The notes: a model not told the origin generated them from the sequence alone. Numbered from the stretch's first letter, positions 26,769 through 35,348 are shown. The stretch is 64,000 bases of DNA from Anaerolineaceae bacterium (GCA_028818375.1 JAPPOB010000007.1:38480-102479); one strand, 5' to 3'. Translations and numbers: made by a program.

Positions 26769-28514
26769 ATGCTTGAGGAACTGCAGATCCGCAACCTGGC
26801 CGTCATTGAGGACCTGAGCCTGGTCTTCGGGCCGGGTTTCAACGTCATCACCGGCGAGACCGGCGCCGGCAAGTCCTTGCTGGTCGACGCCCTCGGTTTG
26901 GCGCTGGGCCGTCGGGCGGACCCCGTCTTCGTCCGCGCCGACGCGGAACGCGCCAGCGTCGAGGCCTGTTTCCGCCTGGACGATGCGACGCGCGCCAACC
27001 TGGCGCCCCTGCTGCGCGCCGAAGAGCTGGAAGACGAAGTCGGCAGTTCCCTGCTGCTGACGCGCGTGATCCGCCGCAACGGCCGCTCCACCGCGCGCGT
27101 CAACGGCATCGCCGTGCGCAGCAGTCTGCTCAAGGCCCTCGGCGAGGCAATGGTCGACATCCACGGCCAGTCCGACCATCTTTCGCTGCTGCGGCCCGCC
27201 ACCCACGTCGACCTGCTCGACCGCCACGCCAACCTGCTCGACCAGCGCGCCGCCGTTGCGAAGCTGGTGGGTCGCCTGCAGGCGACGCGCGCGCAACTGG
27301 GCCAATTGCAGCTGGATGAAGGCCGGCGCGAACGCCGCGCCGAACAACTGCGGCGCGAGGTCGCGGAAATCGAGGCTGTGGCGCCGCAGCCCGACGAGGA
27401 CGAGCGTCTGCGCCAGGAACGCGCGCGGCTCGGCAACAGCGAACAACTGGCGCAACTGGGCGCGGAGGCGCAACTGGCGCTCAGCGGCGACGAGCGGGGC
27501 GGCGAGACGCCTGGCGCGCTCGAGCAGTTGATGCAGGCCGAGCAGTTGCTGGCCCGTCTGGCGCGCATCGACCCGCAACTGCAGGAGGGACATGCCCTGG
27601 CCGACGCCCTTGCGCAGCAGGTGCAGGAGTTGACCGGCGCCCTGCAGGACTACCGCGACCGAATCGAACACAACCCGCAGCGTCTGGCGGACGTAGAGCA
27701 GCGCCTCGAGGCCATCAACACCCTGCGCCGGCGCTTCGGCGCCACAATTCAGGCCGTGCTGGCGCATGCCGACGAGGCGCGGGCGCAACTCGACGCGCTG
27801 GAACACAACGAGCAACAGCTGCTGGCCTGTCAGGCGGAGGAAAACCGGCTGCTGGCCGACCTGGGCCGGACGGCATCGGCCCTGAGCAGGGCGCGGCGGG
27901 AGGCCGGCCAAAAGCTCGCGCGCCAGGTGATGAGCGAACTGGCCGACCTGCGCATGGGCGGCACGCGCTTCGAGGTCAGCATCGCGCAACAGGAGAGCGC
28001 GGACGGCTGCCTCGTCGAGGGACGTCGCCTGCGCTTTGACAGGGTGGGTATCGACCGGTTGCAGTTTCTCATGAGCGCCAACCCCGGCCAGCCGCCACAG
28101 CCCCTGGCGAAGGTCGCTTCCGGCGGCGAGGCGGCCCGCCTGATGCTGGCGCTCAAGCACGTGCTGGCCCGCGCGGACCGCACCCCTGCCCTCATCTTTG
28201 ACGAAATCGACCAGGGCATCGGCGGGCGCGTCGGCGCCGTGGCAGGTTACAAGTTGCGCGCGCTGGGCGACGCCCACCAGGTGCTGGCCGTCACCCACCT
28301 GGCCCAGCTGGCCGCCTGCGCCGACCGCCATTACCGCGTCGACAAGGACCCGGCCGACCGGCGCGCCCGAGCCACGGTGCAGCTGCTGCAGGACGAGGAA
28401 GCGCGCGTCGCCGAGCTGGCATCGATGCTGGGCGCCGCCGGCGACAGCGGACGGCAGACCGCGCGCGAACTCTTGCAGGCGGCCGCAAGGCACGCTACCC
28501 GCGACGCGGAATGA
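26769..28514 (+). CDS. recN: DNA repair protein RecN
   Basis: SMC-like ATPase that organises DNA ends during double-strand break repair. The ATG at 26769 gives 581 aa, the usual length. Walker A GETGAGKS is at residues 29-36, HGQSDHLSLL near 136 is RecN-specific, central arms form a coiled coil from about 150 to 380, and the C-terminal ATPase half has LAKVASGGEAARLMLALK near 447 and Walker B LIFDEIDQGIGG near 475. A longer in-frame extension to 26358 overlaps the zinc-finger gene and is not real. Confidence 0.96.
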   Translation: MLEELQIRNLAVIEDLSLVFGPGFNVITGETGAGKSLLVDALGLALGRRADPVFVRADAERASVEACFRLDDATRANLAPLLRAEELEDEVGSSLLLTRVIRRNGRSTARVNGIAVRSSLLKALGEAMVDIHGQSDHLSLLRPATHVDLLDRHANLLDQRAAVAKLVGRLQATRAQLGQLQLDEGRRERRAEQLRREVAEIEAVAPQPDEDERLRQERARLGNSEQLAQLGAEAQLALSGDERGGETPGALEQLMQAEQLLARLARIDPQLQEGHALADALAQQVQELTGALQDYRDRIEHNPQRLADVEQRLEAINTLRRRFGATIQAVLAHADEARAQLDALEHNEQQLLACQAEENRLLADLGRTASALSRARREAGQKLARQVMSELADLRMGGTRFEVSIAQQESADGCLVEGRRLRFDRVGIDRLQFLMSANPGQPPQPLAKVASGGEAARLMLALKHVLARADRTPALIFDEIDQGIGGRVGAVAGYKLRALGDAHQVLAVTHLAQLAACADRHYRVDKDPADRRARATVQLLQDEEARVAELASMLGAAGDSGRQTARELLQAAARHATRDAE

Positions 28515-28553
28515 GGACTACAATGCTTTCAGCAGGAAACGGGGAATGCAGCC

Positions 28554-29753
28554 ATGACGCTCATCGGGCATGAGGAAACCCTCGTCGATTTCGACGAGAT
28601 CATCGACCGCCGCAACTCGGACAGCGCCAAGTGGAATCGCTACGACGGGGACGTCATCCCGGCCTGGACGGCCGACATGGACTTTCTCTCGCCGCCGCCG
28701 GTAACCGCGGCCCTGCAACGGCGCGTCGCCCACGGCGTCTTCGGCTACAGCGCCGTTGGACGCTTTGGCAACAGTGGCGGGCTGCAGGAGGCGGTCAGCG
28801 AGCGCTACCGCCGGCGCCATGGTCTGGATTGCGCGCCCGATGACGTGCTGATCGTGCCCGGCGTGGTCAGCGGCCTTTACGCCATGAGCCAGTACATCGC
28901 CCCGGACGAGAGCATCCTGATTCAGACGCCCAACTACTGGCCCTTCTTCAGCGCCGCCGAGACCAACGCGCGCGCCACCGTGAGCGCGCCGCTGGTGCCC
29001 TGTGCGCAGGGCCCGCTGGACCGCTACGAGATCGACTTCGACGCCCTTGAGGCGGCCATTCAGCCACACACGCGCATGTTGATGTTCTGCAACCCGCACA
29101 ATCCCGTCGGCCGCGCCTACCGCCGCGACGAACTGGAGCGTCTCGCCGACATCTGCCTGCGCCACCGCCTCGTCATCTGCTCCGACGAAATCCACGCCGG
29201 CCTGACCTTCCCCGACCACGAGCATCTGGCCATCGCCGGCATCGATCGGGAAGTCGCCGCCTGCACCGTCACGCTCAACTCTTCCACCAAGTCCTACAAT
29301 CTGGCGGGCTTCAAGCTGGGCGTGGCCATCGCCACAAGCGCGGAGATGCGGGACTGGCTGGGCGCGTACTACCAGAAGGTGGGGGTCTATTCCGTGTCCG
29401 CGCTGGGCCTGGTCGCCGCCGAGGCGGCCTTCCGGCAGGGCCAGCCCTGGCTGGACTCGCTGCTGGCCTACCTGCAGGACAATCGCGATTACGCCATCGA
29501 CTTCGTGCTGCGCGAAATGCCGGCGCTGCGCCCCACCTGCCCCGAGGCGACCTACCTGCTGCTGCTGGATTGCGCGGCGACGCCCTTCGCCGCCGACCCC
29601 GTCCAGTTTTTCCTCGACGAGGCCCGCGTGGCGCTCAGCGGCAACTTCGGCCCCCAAGGTTATCCCAATCTGGCGCGGCTGAACTTCGGCTGTCCGCGCG
29701 CCACGCTGACGGAAATGCTGGAACGTATGGCGGCGGCCTGCGCCCGCGCCTGA
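28554..29753 (+). CDS. PLP-dependent aminotransferase/C-S lyase, MalY/PatB family
   Basis: Fold-type I PLP enzyme, 399 aa, of the group that cleaves cystathionine or other cysteine S-conjugates. The N-terminus has the PatB/MalY pattern FDEIIDRRNSDSAKWNRYD with AWTADMDF. NPHNPVGRAY near residue 180 and SDEIHAGLTF near 215 contact the cofactor, and the PLP lysine is in NSSTKSYNLAGFK near 247. TACAAT about 30 bp upstream may be its -10. It is convergent with selA, 3 bp apart. Physiological substrate not deducible; cystathionine beta-lyase activity is the most likely. Confidence 0.9.
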   Translation: MTLIGHEETLVDFDEIIDRRNSDSAKWNRYDGDVIPAWTADMDFLSPPPVTAALQRRVAHGVFGYSAVGRFGNSGGLQEAVSERYRRRHGLDCAPDDVLIVPGVVSGLYAMSQYIAPDESILIQTPNYWPFFSAAETNARATVSAPLVPCAQGPLDRYEIDFDALEAAIQPHTRMLMFCNPHNPVGRAYRRDELERLADICLRHRLVICSDEIHAGLTFPDHEHLAIAGIDREVAACTVTLNSSTKSYNLAGFKLGVAIATSAEMRDWLGAYYQKVGVYSVSALGLVAAEAAFRQGQPWLDSLLAYLQDNRDYAIDFVLREMPALRPTCPEATYLLLLDCAATPFAADPVQFFLDEARVALSGNFGPQGYPNLARLNFGCPRATLTEMLERMAAACARA

Positions 29754-29756
29754 CGC

Positions 29757-31118
29757 TCAGGGACGCAAGGCGCACTCCAGCGCGGCCAGCAGGGCGCCCT
29801 CCTCGTCCGGCAGGACCGTGCGCGGGTCCAGCAGGACGCGGCCCTCGGCGATGCGCGCGATGACCGGCGGCTCCGCCGCGCGCAGACCCGCCAGAAACTC
29901 GTTCGGCTGCGCAACCTCCAGCGCCAGCAGCCAGGTCGGCAAGGTCGCGCCGGGCAGTGACCCGCCGCCCACGGCGGACTCGCCGGCCAGCACCTCTCCG
30001 CCCAGACGCCGCGCCCAGTTGTCGGCCACGGCGCGCAACTCCCCCGCCTCACGCGCGATCATGCGCCAGATCGGGATCTGCGTCAGCGCCTGACCCCGTA
30101 GCCAAAGGCCCAAGGTGGCGGACAGCCCCGCCAGGCAGAGTTTGTCGGCGCGCAGGGCGCGCGCCAGCGGATGCCGCCTGAGGGCCGCCAGCGGCTCCGA
30201 CCGACCGACGATGATGCCCGCCTGCGGCCCGCCGACCAGCTTGTCGCCGCTGAAGGCCACCAGGTCCGCGCCCGCCGCCAGGCTTTCCATCACGGTCGGT
30301 TCGTGCAGCAGACCGAAGTCGGCAGTATCCAGCAGCGCCCCGCTGCCGAGGTCGTCGACGAGCAGGAGTTCTCTCGCATGGGCCTGTTTTGCCAGCTCCG
30401 CCAGCGGCGTTTCTTCGGTGAAGCCGCTCATGCGGAAGTTGGAGGCGTGGGCGCGCATCAGCAGGGCTGTGTCGGGGCCGATGGCGTTTTCGTAGTCCGC
30501 CAGGCGCGTGCGATTGGTGGCGCCGACCTCGACCAAACGCGCCCCGGCGCCGGCCATCACTTCCGGCACGCGAAAACCGCCCCCAATCTCGATCAACTGG
30601 CCACGGCTGATGATCACTTCCCGCCCCCGGGCGAGGGTCGCCAGCAGCAGCACCAGAGCGGCCGCATTGTTGTTGACCACCAGCGCCGCTTCCGCGCCGG
30701 TCAGTTCGCAGAGGGCCTCCTCGCAGTGTATCAGGCGGCTGCCGCGCGCGCCGCGCTCCAGGTCGTATTCCAGCGTGCTGTAGTGCCCACCGACCTGCGC
30801 CATGGCCTGGATGGCCGCCGGCGCCAGGGGCGCGCGCCCCAGGTTGGTATGCAGGATGACGCCGCCGGCGTTGATCACCGGGCGCAGGCCGGGCCGAAAG
30901 CGTTGCGCCAGTTGCGCGGCGGCGCGCCCCAGCAGACTCTCGCGCGTGGGTTCCTGTCCGTCCCCGGCGCGGAGCGCGACGCGCGCCTGCTGCAAACAGT
31001 CGCGCAAGGCCGCCACGGTGGTCTCGCGACCATACTGCGCGCAGAGCGCCAGGGCCGCCTCTTCTCCCAGCAGCGCGTCCACCGCAGGCAGGCGGCGCAA
31101 CGCTTCAGCGACGCTCAC
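29757..31118 (-). CDS. selA: L-seryl-tRNA(Sec) selenium transferase
   Basis: PLP enzyme converting seryl-tRNA(Sec) to selenocysteinyl-tRNA(Sec). Length 453 aa. N-terminal tRNA-binding part AEALRRLPAVDALL, then NAGGVILHTNLGRAPL near residue 82, ALVVNNNAAALVLLLA near 146, and the PLP lysine in AFSGDKLVGGPQAG near 292. Its presence implies that the organism makes selenoproteins, but selB, selD and tRNA-Sec are not in this window. The start overlaps the end of the upstream small membrane protein gene. Confidence 0.94.
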   Translation of the reverse strand: MSVAEALRRLPAVDALLGEEAALALCAQYGRETTVAALRDCLQQARVALRAGDGQEPTRESLLGRAAAQLAQRFRPGLRPVINAGGVILHTNLGRAPLAPAAIQAMAQVGGHYSTLEYDLERGARGSRLIHCEEALCELTGAEAALVVNNNAAALVLLLATLARGREVIISRGQLIEIGGGFRVPEVMAGAGARLVEVGATNRTRLADYENAIGPDTALLMRAHASNFRMSGFTEETPLAELAKQAHARELLLVDDLGSGALLDTADFGLLHEPTVMESLAAGADLVAFSGDKLVGGPQAGIIVGRSEPLAALRRHPLARALRADKLCLAGLSATLGLWLRGQALTQIPIWRMIAREAGELRAVADNWARRLGGEVLAGESAVGGGSLPGATLPTWLLALEVAQPNEFLAGLRAAEPPVIARIAEGRVLLDPRTVLPDEEGALLAALECALRP

Positions 31119-31515
31119 TGGCCAGCTCCCGGCCGCGCAGCATGATCTCCAGGATGATGAAGACCAGCGCCACCAGCAGCACGATGTGCAGTTGCAGGGC
31201 GCGCGGAATCTGTAGCCAGACGCAGATCACTGCGAAGAGTCCGATCCACACGCTCTGCCGCACCAGCACCACGGCCGGCGGCAATGGCATCGCGCGCGAC
31301 GTAAAGCGGGCGTTGAGCGCGCGCACCAGTGGTAGCGCCGTGCCCGTGACGGCGACCTGCAGCAGCACGAAAAAGACCCAGCGCGGCCCGATGCGCGGCG
31401 TCGTGCTGATGACCAGCAGATAGATGCCGCCCCAGCCGACCAGCAGCATCACCAGAGCGGCGATCAACACGCCAACGTGATCGGCGGGAAAGCGTCGCCT
31501 GCGCGGTTCATTCAT
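31105..31515 (-). CDS. Small uncharacterised four-helix membrane protein
   Basis: 136 aa from the ATG at 31515. Four hydrophobic segments are visible (VGVLIAALVMLLVGWGGIYL; WVFFVLLQVAVTGTALPLV; SVWIGLFAVICVWLQI; IVLLVALVFIILEIML) after a basic N-terminus NEPRRRRF. No family recognised. The minus-strand -10 TATACT (31528-31523) ends only 7 nt before the ATG, so the mRNA is probably leaderless. Its 3' end overlaps selA by 14 bp, so selA is likely co-transcribed and coupled to it. Confidence 0.75.
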   Translation of the reverse strand: MNEPRRRRFPADHVGVLIAALVMLLVGWGGIYLLVISTTPRIGPRWVFFVLLQVAVTGTALPLVRALNARFTSRAMPLPPAVVLVRQSVWIGLFAVICVWLQIPRALQLHIVLLVALVFIILEIMLRGRELASERR

Positions 31516-31525
31516 GGCGCACAGT

Positions 31526-31612
31526 ATAGCGACGGCACCTGCCGGAAGCATCCCTGTGGGGTAGCGACGGCCCCGGCCGGAAGCATCCCTTCGGGATAGC
31601 GACAGCGCCCTG
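31526..31612. repeat. 35-bp tandem repeat units (TAGCGA...GGAAGCATCCC)
   Basis: Two tandem 35-bp units (31526-31560 and 31561-31595) read TAGCGACGGC...GCCGGAAGCATCCCT..GGG and are followed by a partial third. Each unit contains two small inverted repeats. Another 35-bp copy occurs at about 45746-45780. The repeat sits between the -10 of the membrane gene and the end of the next gene. Confidence 0.75.
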
Positions 31613-31616
31613 GCTG

Positions 31617-32042
31617 TCAGCGCGGCTCCGGCTCCGGCACTTCCAGCAGATGCTGCGCCAGGGTCTGCAGGCCCGTCTGCAGGGCGGGCGCGCAGGGCAA
31701 GGCGTCGGCCAGTTTCCCCAGGCGAAAGCTGTCGTCGAGGCAGTTGGCGCGCATCACGCCCAGGCTCTCGTCGCCGAAACGCCGCCGCAGGTGCGGAAAC
31801 TCCTCGTCGAGGTGGTAGCGCAACCCGGCCAGGATGAGACCCATGCTCATTTCGCGCCGGTCGATGCGCAGGCGCATGGCTTCCGGCGCGACGCCCTCGC
31901 GCGCGGCCAGCGCCTCGACCGCCGTCAACTGTTCACTGGCCGACACACGCCAGCGCTCGATGGCATCCGCGCTCGCCGGCTCGTTGCGCAGGGTGCGCAC
32001 CAGGGCCACGACGAAGGCCCGCAGCACCCGCCGCGCCTTCAT
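31617..32042 (-). CDS. Uncharacterised protein
   Basis: 141 aa from ATG 32042, whose start overlaps the stop of the CAP/LysM gene by 4 bp. The protein is helical and charged (ERWRVSASEQLTAVEALAARE, DEEFPHLRRRFGDE) with no signal peptide, membrane segment or recognised motif. A basic N-terminus MKARRVLRAF is the only notable feature. The tight overlap argues that it is a real gene co-expressed with the secreted protein. Function unknown. Confidence 0.6.
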   Translation of the reverse strand: MKARRVLRAFVVALVRTLRNEPASADAIERWRVSASEQLTAVEALAAREGVAPEAMRLRIDRREMSMGLILAGLRYHLDEEFPHLRRRFGDESLGVMRANCLDDSFRLGKLADALPCAPALQTGLQTLAQHLLEVPEPEPR

Positions 32043-33007
32043 CGCCGCCGCCACAGGACGAAGAAGATGAGCGCCAGACCCAGCAGCGCCGCCTGCGCGG
32101 CCAGCGCCAGAATCACCCACAAGGGCGCGTTGCCAGCCCCCTGTCCGGAGGGCGCCTGATGGGGCGTGGCGCGGGCGGGCAACGGGCGGGCTGCGGTGAC
32201 AAGGTCCGGCGGCAGACGCTCGCTGGTGGCCCCGGCGCGCGGCGTCGACGTGGAGGTCGCTGCCAGCGTCGGCGACGGCATGGGCGTGCCGGTCGCAGCC
32301 GGCCTGCCGGGCGTGGGCGTGTAGGTGCCGTCGGCGGGCGGCACAAGGAAGATCTCGCCCGGCTGCAGCAGATTGTCATGCTCCTCCATGCCGTTGATCG
32401 CGCGCATGTAGGGCAGGTCATCCCAGGAGTAGCCGTAAATCAGCGCGATCAGGCCGAGGGTGTCGTCGGGCTGGATGCGGTGCATGATAAAGCCGCGCGG
32501 GTCGCGGCCGACAACGTAGGAGGGCGGCGCGGCGGGCGCGCTGCGACCCGGCGCCACCGGCGCGCCGCCCGGGTTGCCGAAGACGATCACATAAGCCGTG
32601 CGACCGTTGGCGGCCCTGGCGTAGCCGATGCCCATCTCCTGCAGGTAGGGGCCGGTGAGCGTATCGTAGTGGATTTTCGAGCCGAGCCAGAAGCTCCAGG
32701 CGTTGGCGACGCTCCCGCCCATGTAAATGATTTCCGCCACCCAGGTGGTAGGGTAACCGGCGGCGCGGGCGCGCGCGCGCAGGTCGGTGCCGTCGGGTCG
32801 GGTGTGGCGGATCAGGCCGCTGTCGGCCATCCAGCGCGCCTGGCTGCGCGCGGCGACCCCCAGCGCGTTGTTAACGCGCATGGCCGCCAGGCCCTGCGAC
32901 GCCCGCAGTCTGTTGACGCGCTGCGCCAGGTCCGCGCCGGGGTCCTGGGCCTGCGTTGTTGCGGCCCCGATGAGCAGTGCCGCAAGCAACAGGCAGCGAC
33001 GAAACAT
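32039..33007 (-). CDS. Secreted CAP-domain protein with LysM and a C-terminal membrane anchor
   Basis: 322 aa. The ATG at 33007 is preferred over 33016 because the -10 TAGAAT (33020-33015) overlaps the latter and ends 7 nt before 33007, implying a leaderless mRNA. Signal peptide LLLAALLIGAATTQAQ; CAP/SCP domain about residues 25-160 (RVNRLRASQGLAAMRVN, GYPTTWVAEIIYMGG, the SCP-like histidine in SKIHYDTL); LysM about 172-225 (MHRIQPDDTLGLIALIYGYS, LQPGEIFLVPP); a Pro/Thr-rich linker; then TM helix LWVILALAAQAALLGLALIF and RRR. A cell-wall-associated protein, anchored in the membrane and able to bind peptidoglycan. Confidence 0.88.
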   Translation of the reverse strand: MFRRCLLLAALLIGAATTQAQDPGADLAQRVNRLRASQGLAAMRVNNALGVAARSQARWMADSGLIRHTRPDGTDLRARARAAGYPTTWVAEIIYMGGSVANAWSFWLGSKIHYDTLTGPYLQEMGIGYARAANGRTAYVIVFGNPGGAPVAPGRSAPAAPPSYVVGRDPRGFIMHRIQPDDTLGLIALIYGYSWDDLPYMRAINGMEEHDNLLQPGEIFLVPPADGTYTPTPGRPAATGTPMPSPTLAATSTSTPRAGATSERLPPDLVTAARPLPARATPHQAPSGQGAGNAPLWVILALAAQAALLGLALIFFVLWRRR

Positions 33008-33017
33008 GACATACATT

Positions 33018-33046
33018 CTAACACGCGCCAGGGCCGCGGCTATAAT
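33018..33046 (+). promoter_or_regulatory. Promoter of the DUF4231 gene pair
   Basis: CTAACA (33018-33023) and a perfect TATAAT (33041-33046), spacing 17 bp, 40 bp before the ATG at 33086. It overlaps the divergent -10 of the CAP/LysM gene, so the two promoters may compete. Confidence 0.6.
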
Positions 33047-33085
33047 GACGGAGCAGCGTTAAGCCACCCAGGAGACCCCCTTGCA

Positions 33086-33736
33086 ATGAGACCGGCTGTG
33101 GAGGGGCGCGCCCCGGCCAGCCAGGGCGGGAGTTTCTTCCGCCGCCATTTGCCCGTCTGGCTGCGCGAAATGCCGCGCTACGGGCCCTTCCGTCCCGCCC
33201 AACCGGACCCCCGCTTCCGGCTGCTGGACCCCGACCAGCTGGAGCGGGTGCTGCAGGGCGTGCCGGAGGCCGTGCGTCAGGAGATTTACGAGGATGTCGA
33301 CTACCTCGAATACGAGGTGCTGCGCCTCTTTCGCGAGCGCGATCATCGCGCCAAGATGCAACAAAACCGCTATCGGCGCCAGCAAATCAACTTCCTGCTG
33401 CTGGCCATTCTCTCCACCCTGGTCGGCTCCCTGCAGCTGATCGCCCTCTCCAACCAGCCGGAGCAGATGCCGGTCTTCGCCTTTATCGAGACGATTATCT
33501 CCCTGCTGACGGCCTTCCTTGCGGCCGTCGGAGGGCGCGTGCCGCCCCAGGAGCAGTGGCTGCTCAACCGCCGCCGCGCCGAGGAATTGCGCCGCGAATA
33601 CTTCCGCTTCCTCACCCGCGTGCCACCCTATGACGAGACCGGCGGTTACCAGCGCCGCATGCTGCTGGCGCAACGCGCCGCCGAGATCAACCGCGGCCTG
33701 CAACCGCGGGACGCAGCCACGGGGGCCGCAACATGA
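33086..33736 (+). CDS. 2TM protein, DUF4231/SLATT-like
   Basis: 216 aa from ATG 33086 with AGGAGA upstream. A cytosolic N-terminus of about 100 residues precedes two close membrane helices (101-121 and 129-149) and a helical tail with RRAEELRREYFRFLTR. This 2TM-plus-helix layout and the RAEELR.EYF signature match DUF4231 of the SLATT superfamily. SLATT proteins were proposed from genome context to be membrane effectors in nucleotide-signalled conflict systems. The stop overlaps the next gene by ATGA. No cyclase or nucleotide sensor gene is adjacent, so a defence role is only a possibility. Confidence 0.75.
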   Translation: MRPAVEGRAPASQGGSFFRRHLPVWLREMPRYGPFRPAQPDPRFRLLDPDQLERVLQGVPEAVRQEIYEDVDYLEYEVLRLFRERDHRAKMQQNRYRRQQINFLLLAILSTLVGSLQLIALSNQPEQMPVFAFIETIISLLTAFLAAVGGRVPPQEQWLLNRRRAEELRREYFRFLTRVPPYDETGGYQRRMLLAQRAAEINRGLQPRDAATGAAT

Positions 33737-34572
33737 TGCCGCCCGAACAACTCGAACGCATGCGCCTGCGCGCCGCCTATCGTATCTTTCAGTGGTTTTC
33801 GCTGGAAGACCAGCGCAACTACTGGCAACGCGCCGCCAGCCAGTACCGCCGCGCCGGCAACCAGGTCAATTTCATCGTGGCCGTCTTCGCCTTCATCGCC
33901 GGTCTGGCCGCCGCGCTGGCCGGCCTGCTGGCCACCGGCTGGCTGGTGCCGGGCTCCTTCGCCAACAACGGCGCCTGCGCCGAACTGGCGGACAGCCAGG
34001 GGCTGGTGCGCAGCATGCATCAGCTGGGGCTCATCGAACAGGCGGACGCCGGGGATGACGCGCTGGCGGAATTCGGCGAACTGCTGGCGACCTCACCCAT
34101 CGCCCAGGCTCGCGTCGATGGCATGGAATTCATCGGCGCCCTGAACGACATGGCCGGCATCGACAGCGACGAATGCAGCACCGTGCACGCCCTGACCAAC
34201 CTGCTGATGCTGATCGCCGTGGTCGCGCCCGCCGTCGGCGGCGCCTTCACCACCCTCGCCGGCCTCTACCAGTGGGACCGCTCGGCCAACATTTATGAAA
34301 GCGCGCTGGAGAGCCTCGAAGTGGCCGATTCGCAGTCGCCGCTGGACGACATGGACACGCTGACCTATCGCGCTGCCCTGCGGGCCTACGTGGAAAACAC
34401 GCTGCAGGTGATGAGCGACGAGTCCGCCCAGTGGGGCCAGTCGGTGCGCCCGCCGGCGCAACTGGAACAATTCCTGAGTGAAGAGCGCGAGAAAGCCCTG
34501 CGCGCCACGCGCCTGGGCAACGCCTGGGACCTCGGCGGCGGCGAAGACGAGGGTATCGGCCCGCTCGGCTGA
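33733..34572 (+). CDS. Second 2TM protein, SLATT/DUF4231-like, with long extracytoplasmic loop
   Basis: 279 aa, coupled to the preceding gene by ATGA. N-terminus AAYRIFQWFSLEDQRNYWQRA leads to TM1 (FIVAVFAFIAGLAAALAGLLA, about 47-70). A loop of about 80 residues with two cysteines (NNGACAEL, DECSTVHA) is followed by TM2 (LMLIAVVAPAVGGAFTTLAGL, about 155-178). The helix after it (DRSANIYESALESLE) and ENTLQVMSDESAQW resemble the SLATT C-terminal helix. Likely an interacting partner of the first 2TM protein. Function unknown. Confidence 0.7.
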   Translation: MMPPEQLERMRLRAAYRIFQWFSLEDQRNYWQRAASQYRRAGNQVNFIVAVFAFIAGLAAALAGLLATGWLVPGSFANNGACAELADSQGLVRSMHQLGLIEQADAGDDALAEFGELLATSPIAQARVDGMEFIGALNDMAGIDSDECSTVHALTNLLMLIAVVAPAVGGAFTTLAGLYQWDRSANIYESALESLEVADSQSPLDDMDTLTYRAALRAYVENTLQVMSDESAQWGQSVRPPAQLEQFLSEEREKALRATRLGNAWDLGGGEDEGIGPLG

Positions 34573-34580
34573 GCCTTTAC

Positions 34581-35330
34581 TCAGTGCTGCTGCTTGATGG
34601 TTGCCGGGTCGATGATGCCCGCCGTCGCGCCCTTGCGCACGGCCAGCTTGACCTCGCCGATGGCGCGCGTCACCTCAATGCCGCGCGGACAGGCCGGCGT
34701 GCAGTTGAAGATCGTGCGGCAGCGCCAGACGCCATCCGGCGCGCCGAGGGCGTCGAGGCGGGCGTCGTCGCCCGTGTCGCGGGTATCGAACAGGAAGCGG
34801 TGCGCCTGCACGATGGCCGCCGGCCCGACGTACTCGCCATTGGCCCAGAAACTCGGGCAGGACGTCGTGCAGGCCGCGCAGAGGATGCAGTTGGTGCTAT
34901 CGGTGATGAGGTCCTTGTCTTCCTGCGCCTGCAGGCGCTCGCGCCCGTCCGCCGGCAGCGGCCCGTCGTTGACGAACCAGGGCAATACCTGGCGATAATG
35001 CGCGAGGAAGGGCTCCATATCCACGATCAGGTCCTTGATGACCCGCAGACCGAGGATCGGCTCCACCTGAATCTTCGGGCCCACGTCGCGCGCCAGCAGC
35101 TTGCAGGCCAGGGCGTTGCGCCCGTTGATGCGCATGGCGTCCGAGCCGCAGATGCCACTGGAGCAGGAGCGGCGGAAGGCCAGCGTGCCGTCCTGTTCCC
35201 ACTTGACGCGATGCAGCAGTTCCAGCACCCGATGGGACGGCTCGACGTCGTTTAGCTCGAATTCCTGCCAGTAGGGCTTCGTCCGCCCGGCTTCCGGATT
35301 GTAGCGCCGGATGCGAAAGCTGATGTCCAT
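34581..35330 (-). CDS. sdhB: Succinate dehydrogenase iron-sulfur subunit
   Basis: Transfers electrons from SdhA to quinone. 249 aa from ATG 35330; GTG at 35339 is an alternative start. Three cluster sites are clear: [2Fe-2S] CSSGICGSDAM with a later C, [4Fe-4S] CILCAACTTSC, and the [3Fe-4S] CRTIFNCTPACPRGI. Last gene of the sdhCD-sdhA-sdhB operon, 9-18 bp after sdhA. The cluster motifs do not distinguish succinate oxidation from fumarate reduction. Confidence 0.95.
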   Translation of the reverse strand: MDISFRIRRYNPEAGRTKPYWQEFELNDVEPSHRVLELLHRVKWEQDGTLAFRRSCSSGICGSDAMRINGRNALACKLLARDVGPKIQVEPILGLRVIKDLIVDMEPFLAHYRQVLPWFVNDGPLPADGRERLQAQEDKDLITDSTNCILCAACTTSCPSFWANGEYVGPAAIVQAHRFLFDTRDTGDDARLDALGAPDGVWRCRTIFNCTPACPRGIEVTRAIGEVKLAVRKGATAGIIDPATIKQQH

Positions 35331-35348
35331 GCGGCTCACCGTCCCCTG

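Noticed and set aside
26751-28493. A 580-aa open frame opposite recN, and similar long opposite-strand frames over cysS, pstC and sdhA (up to 642 aa)
   Set aside because: They are mirror frames of strongly conserved genes in GC-rich DNA; their translations are Ala/Arg/Gly/His-rich with no motif, while the other strand encodes recognised enzymes.
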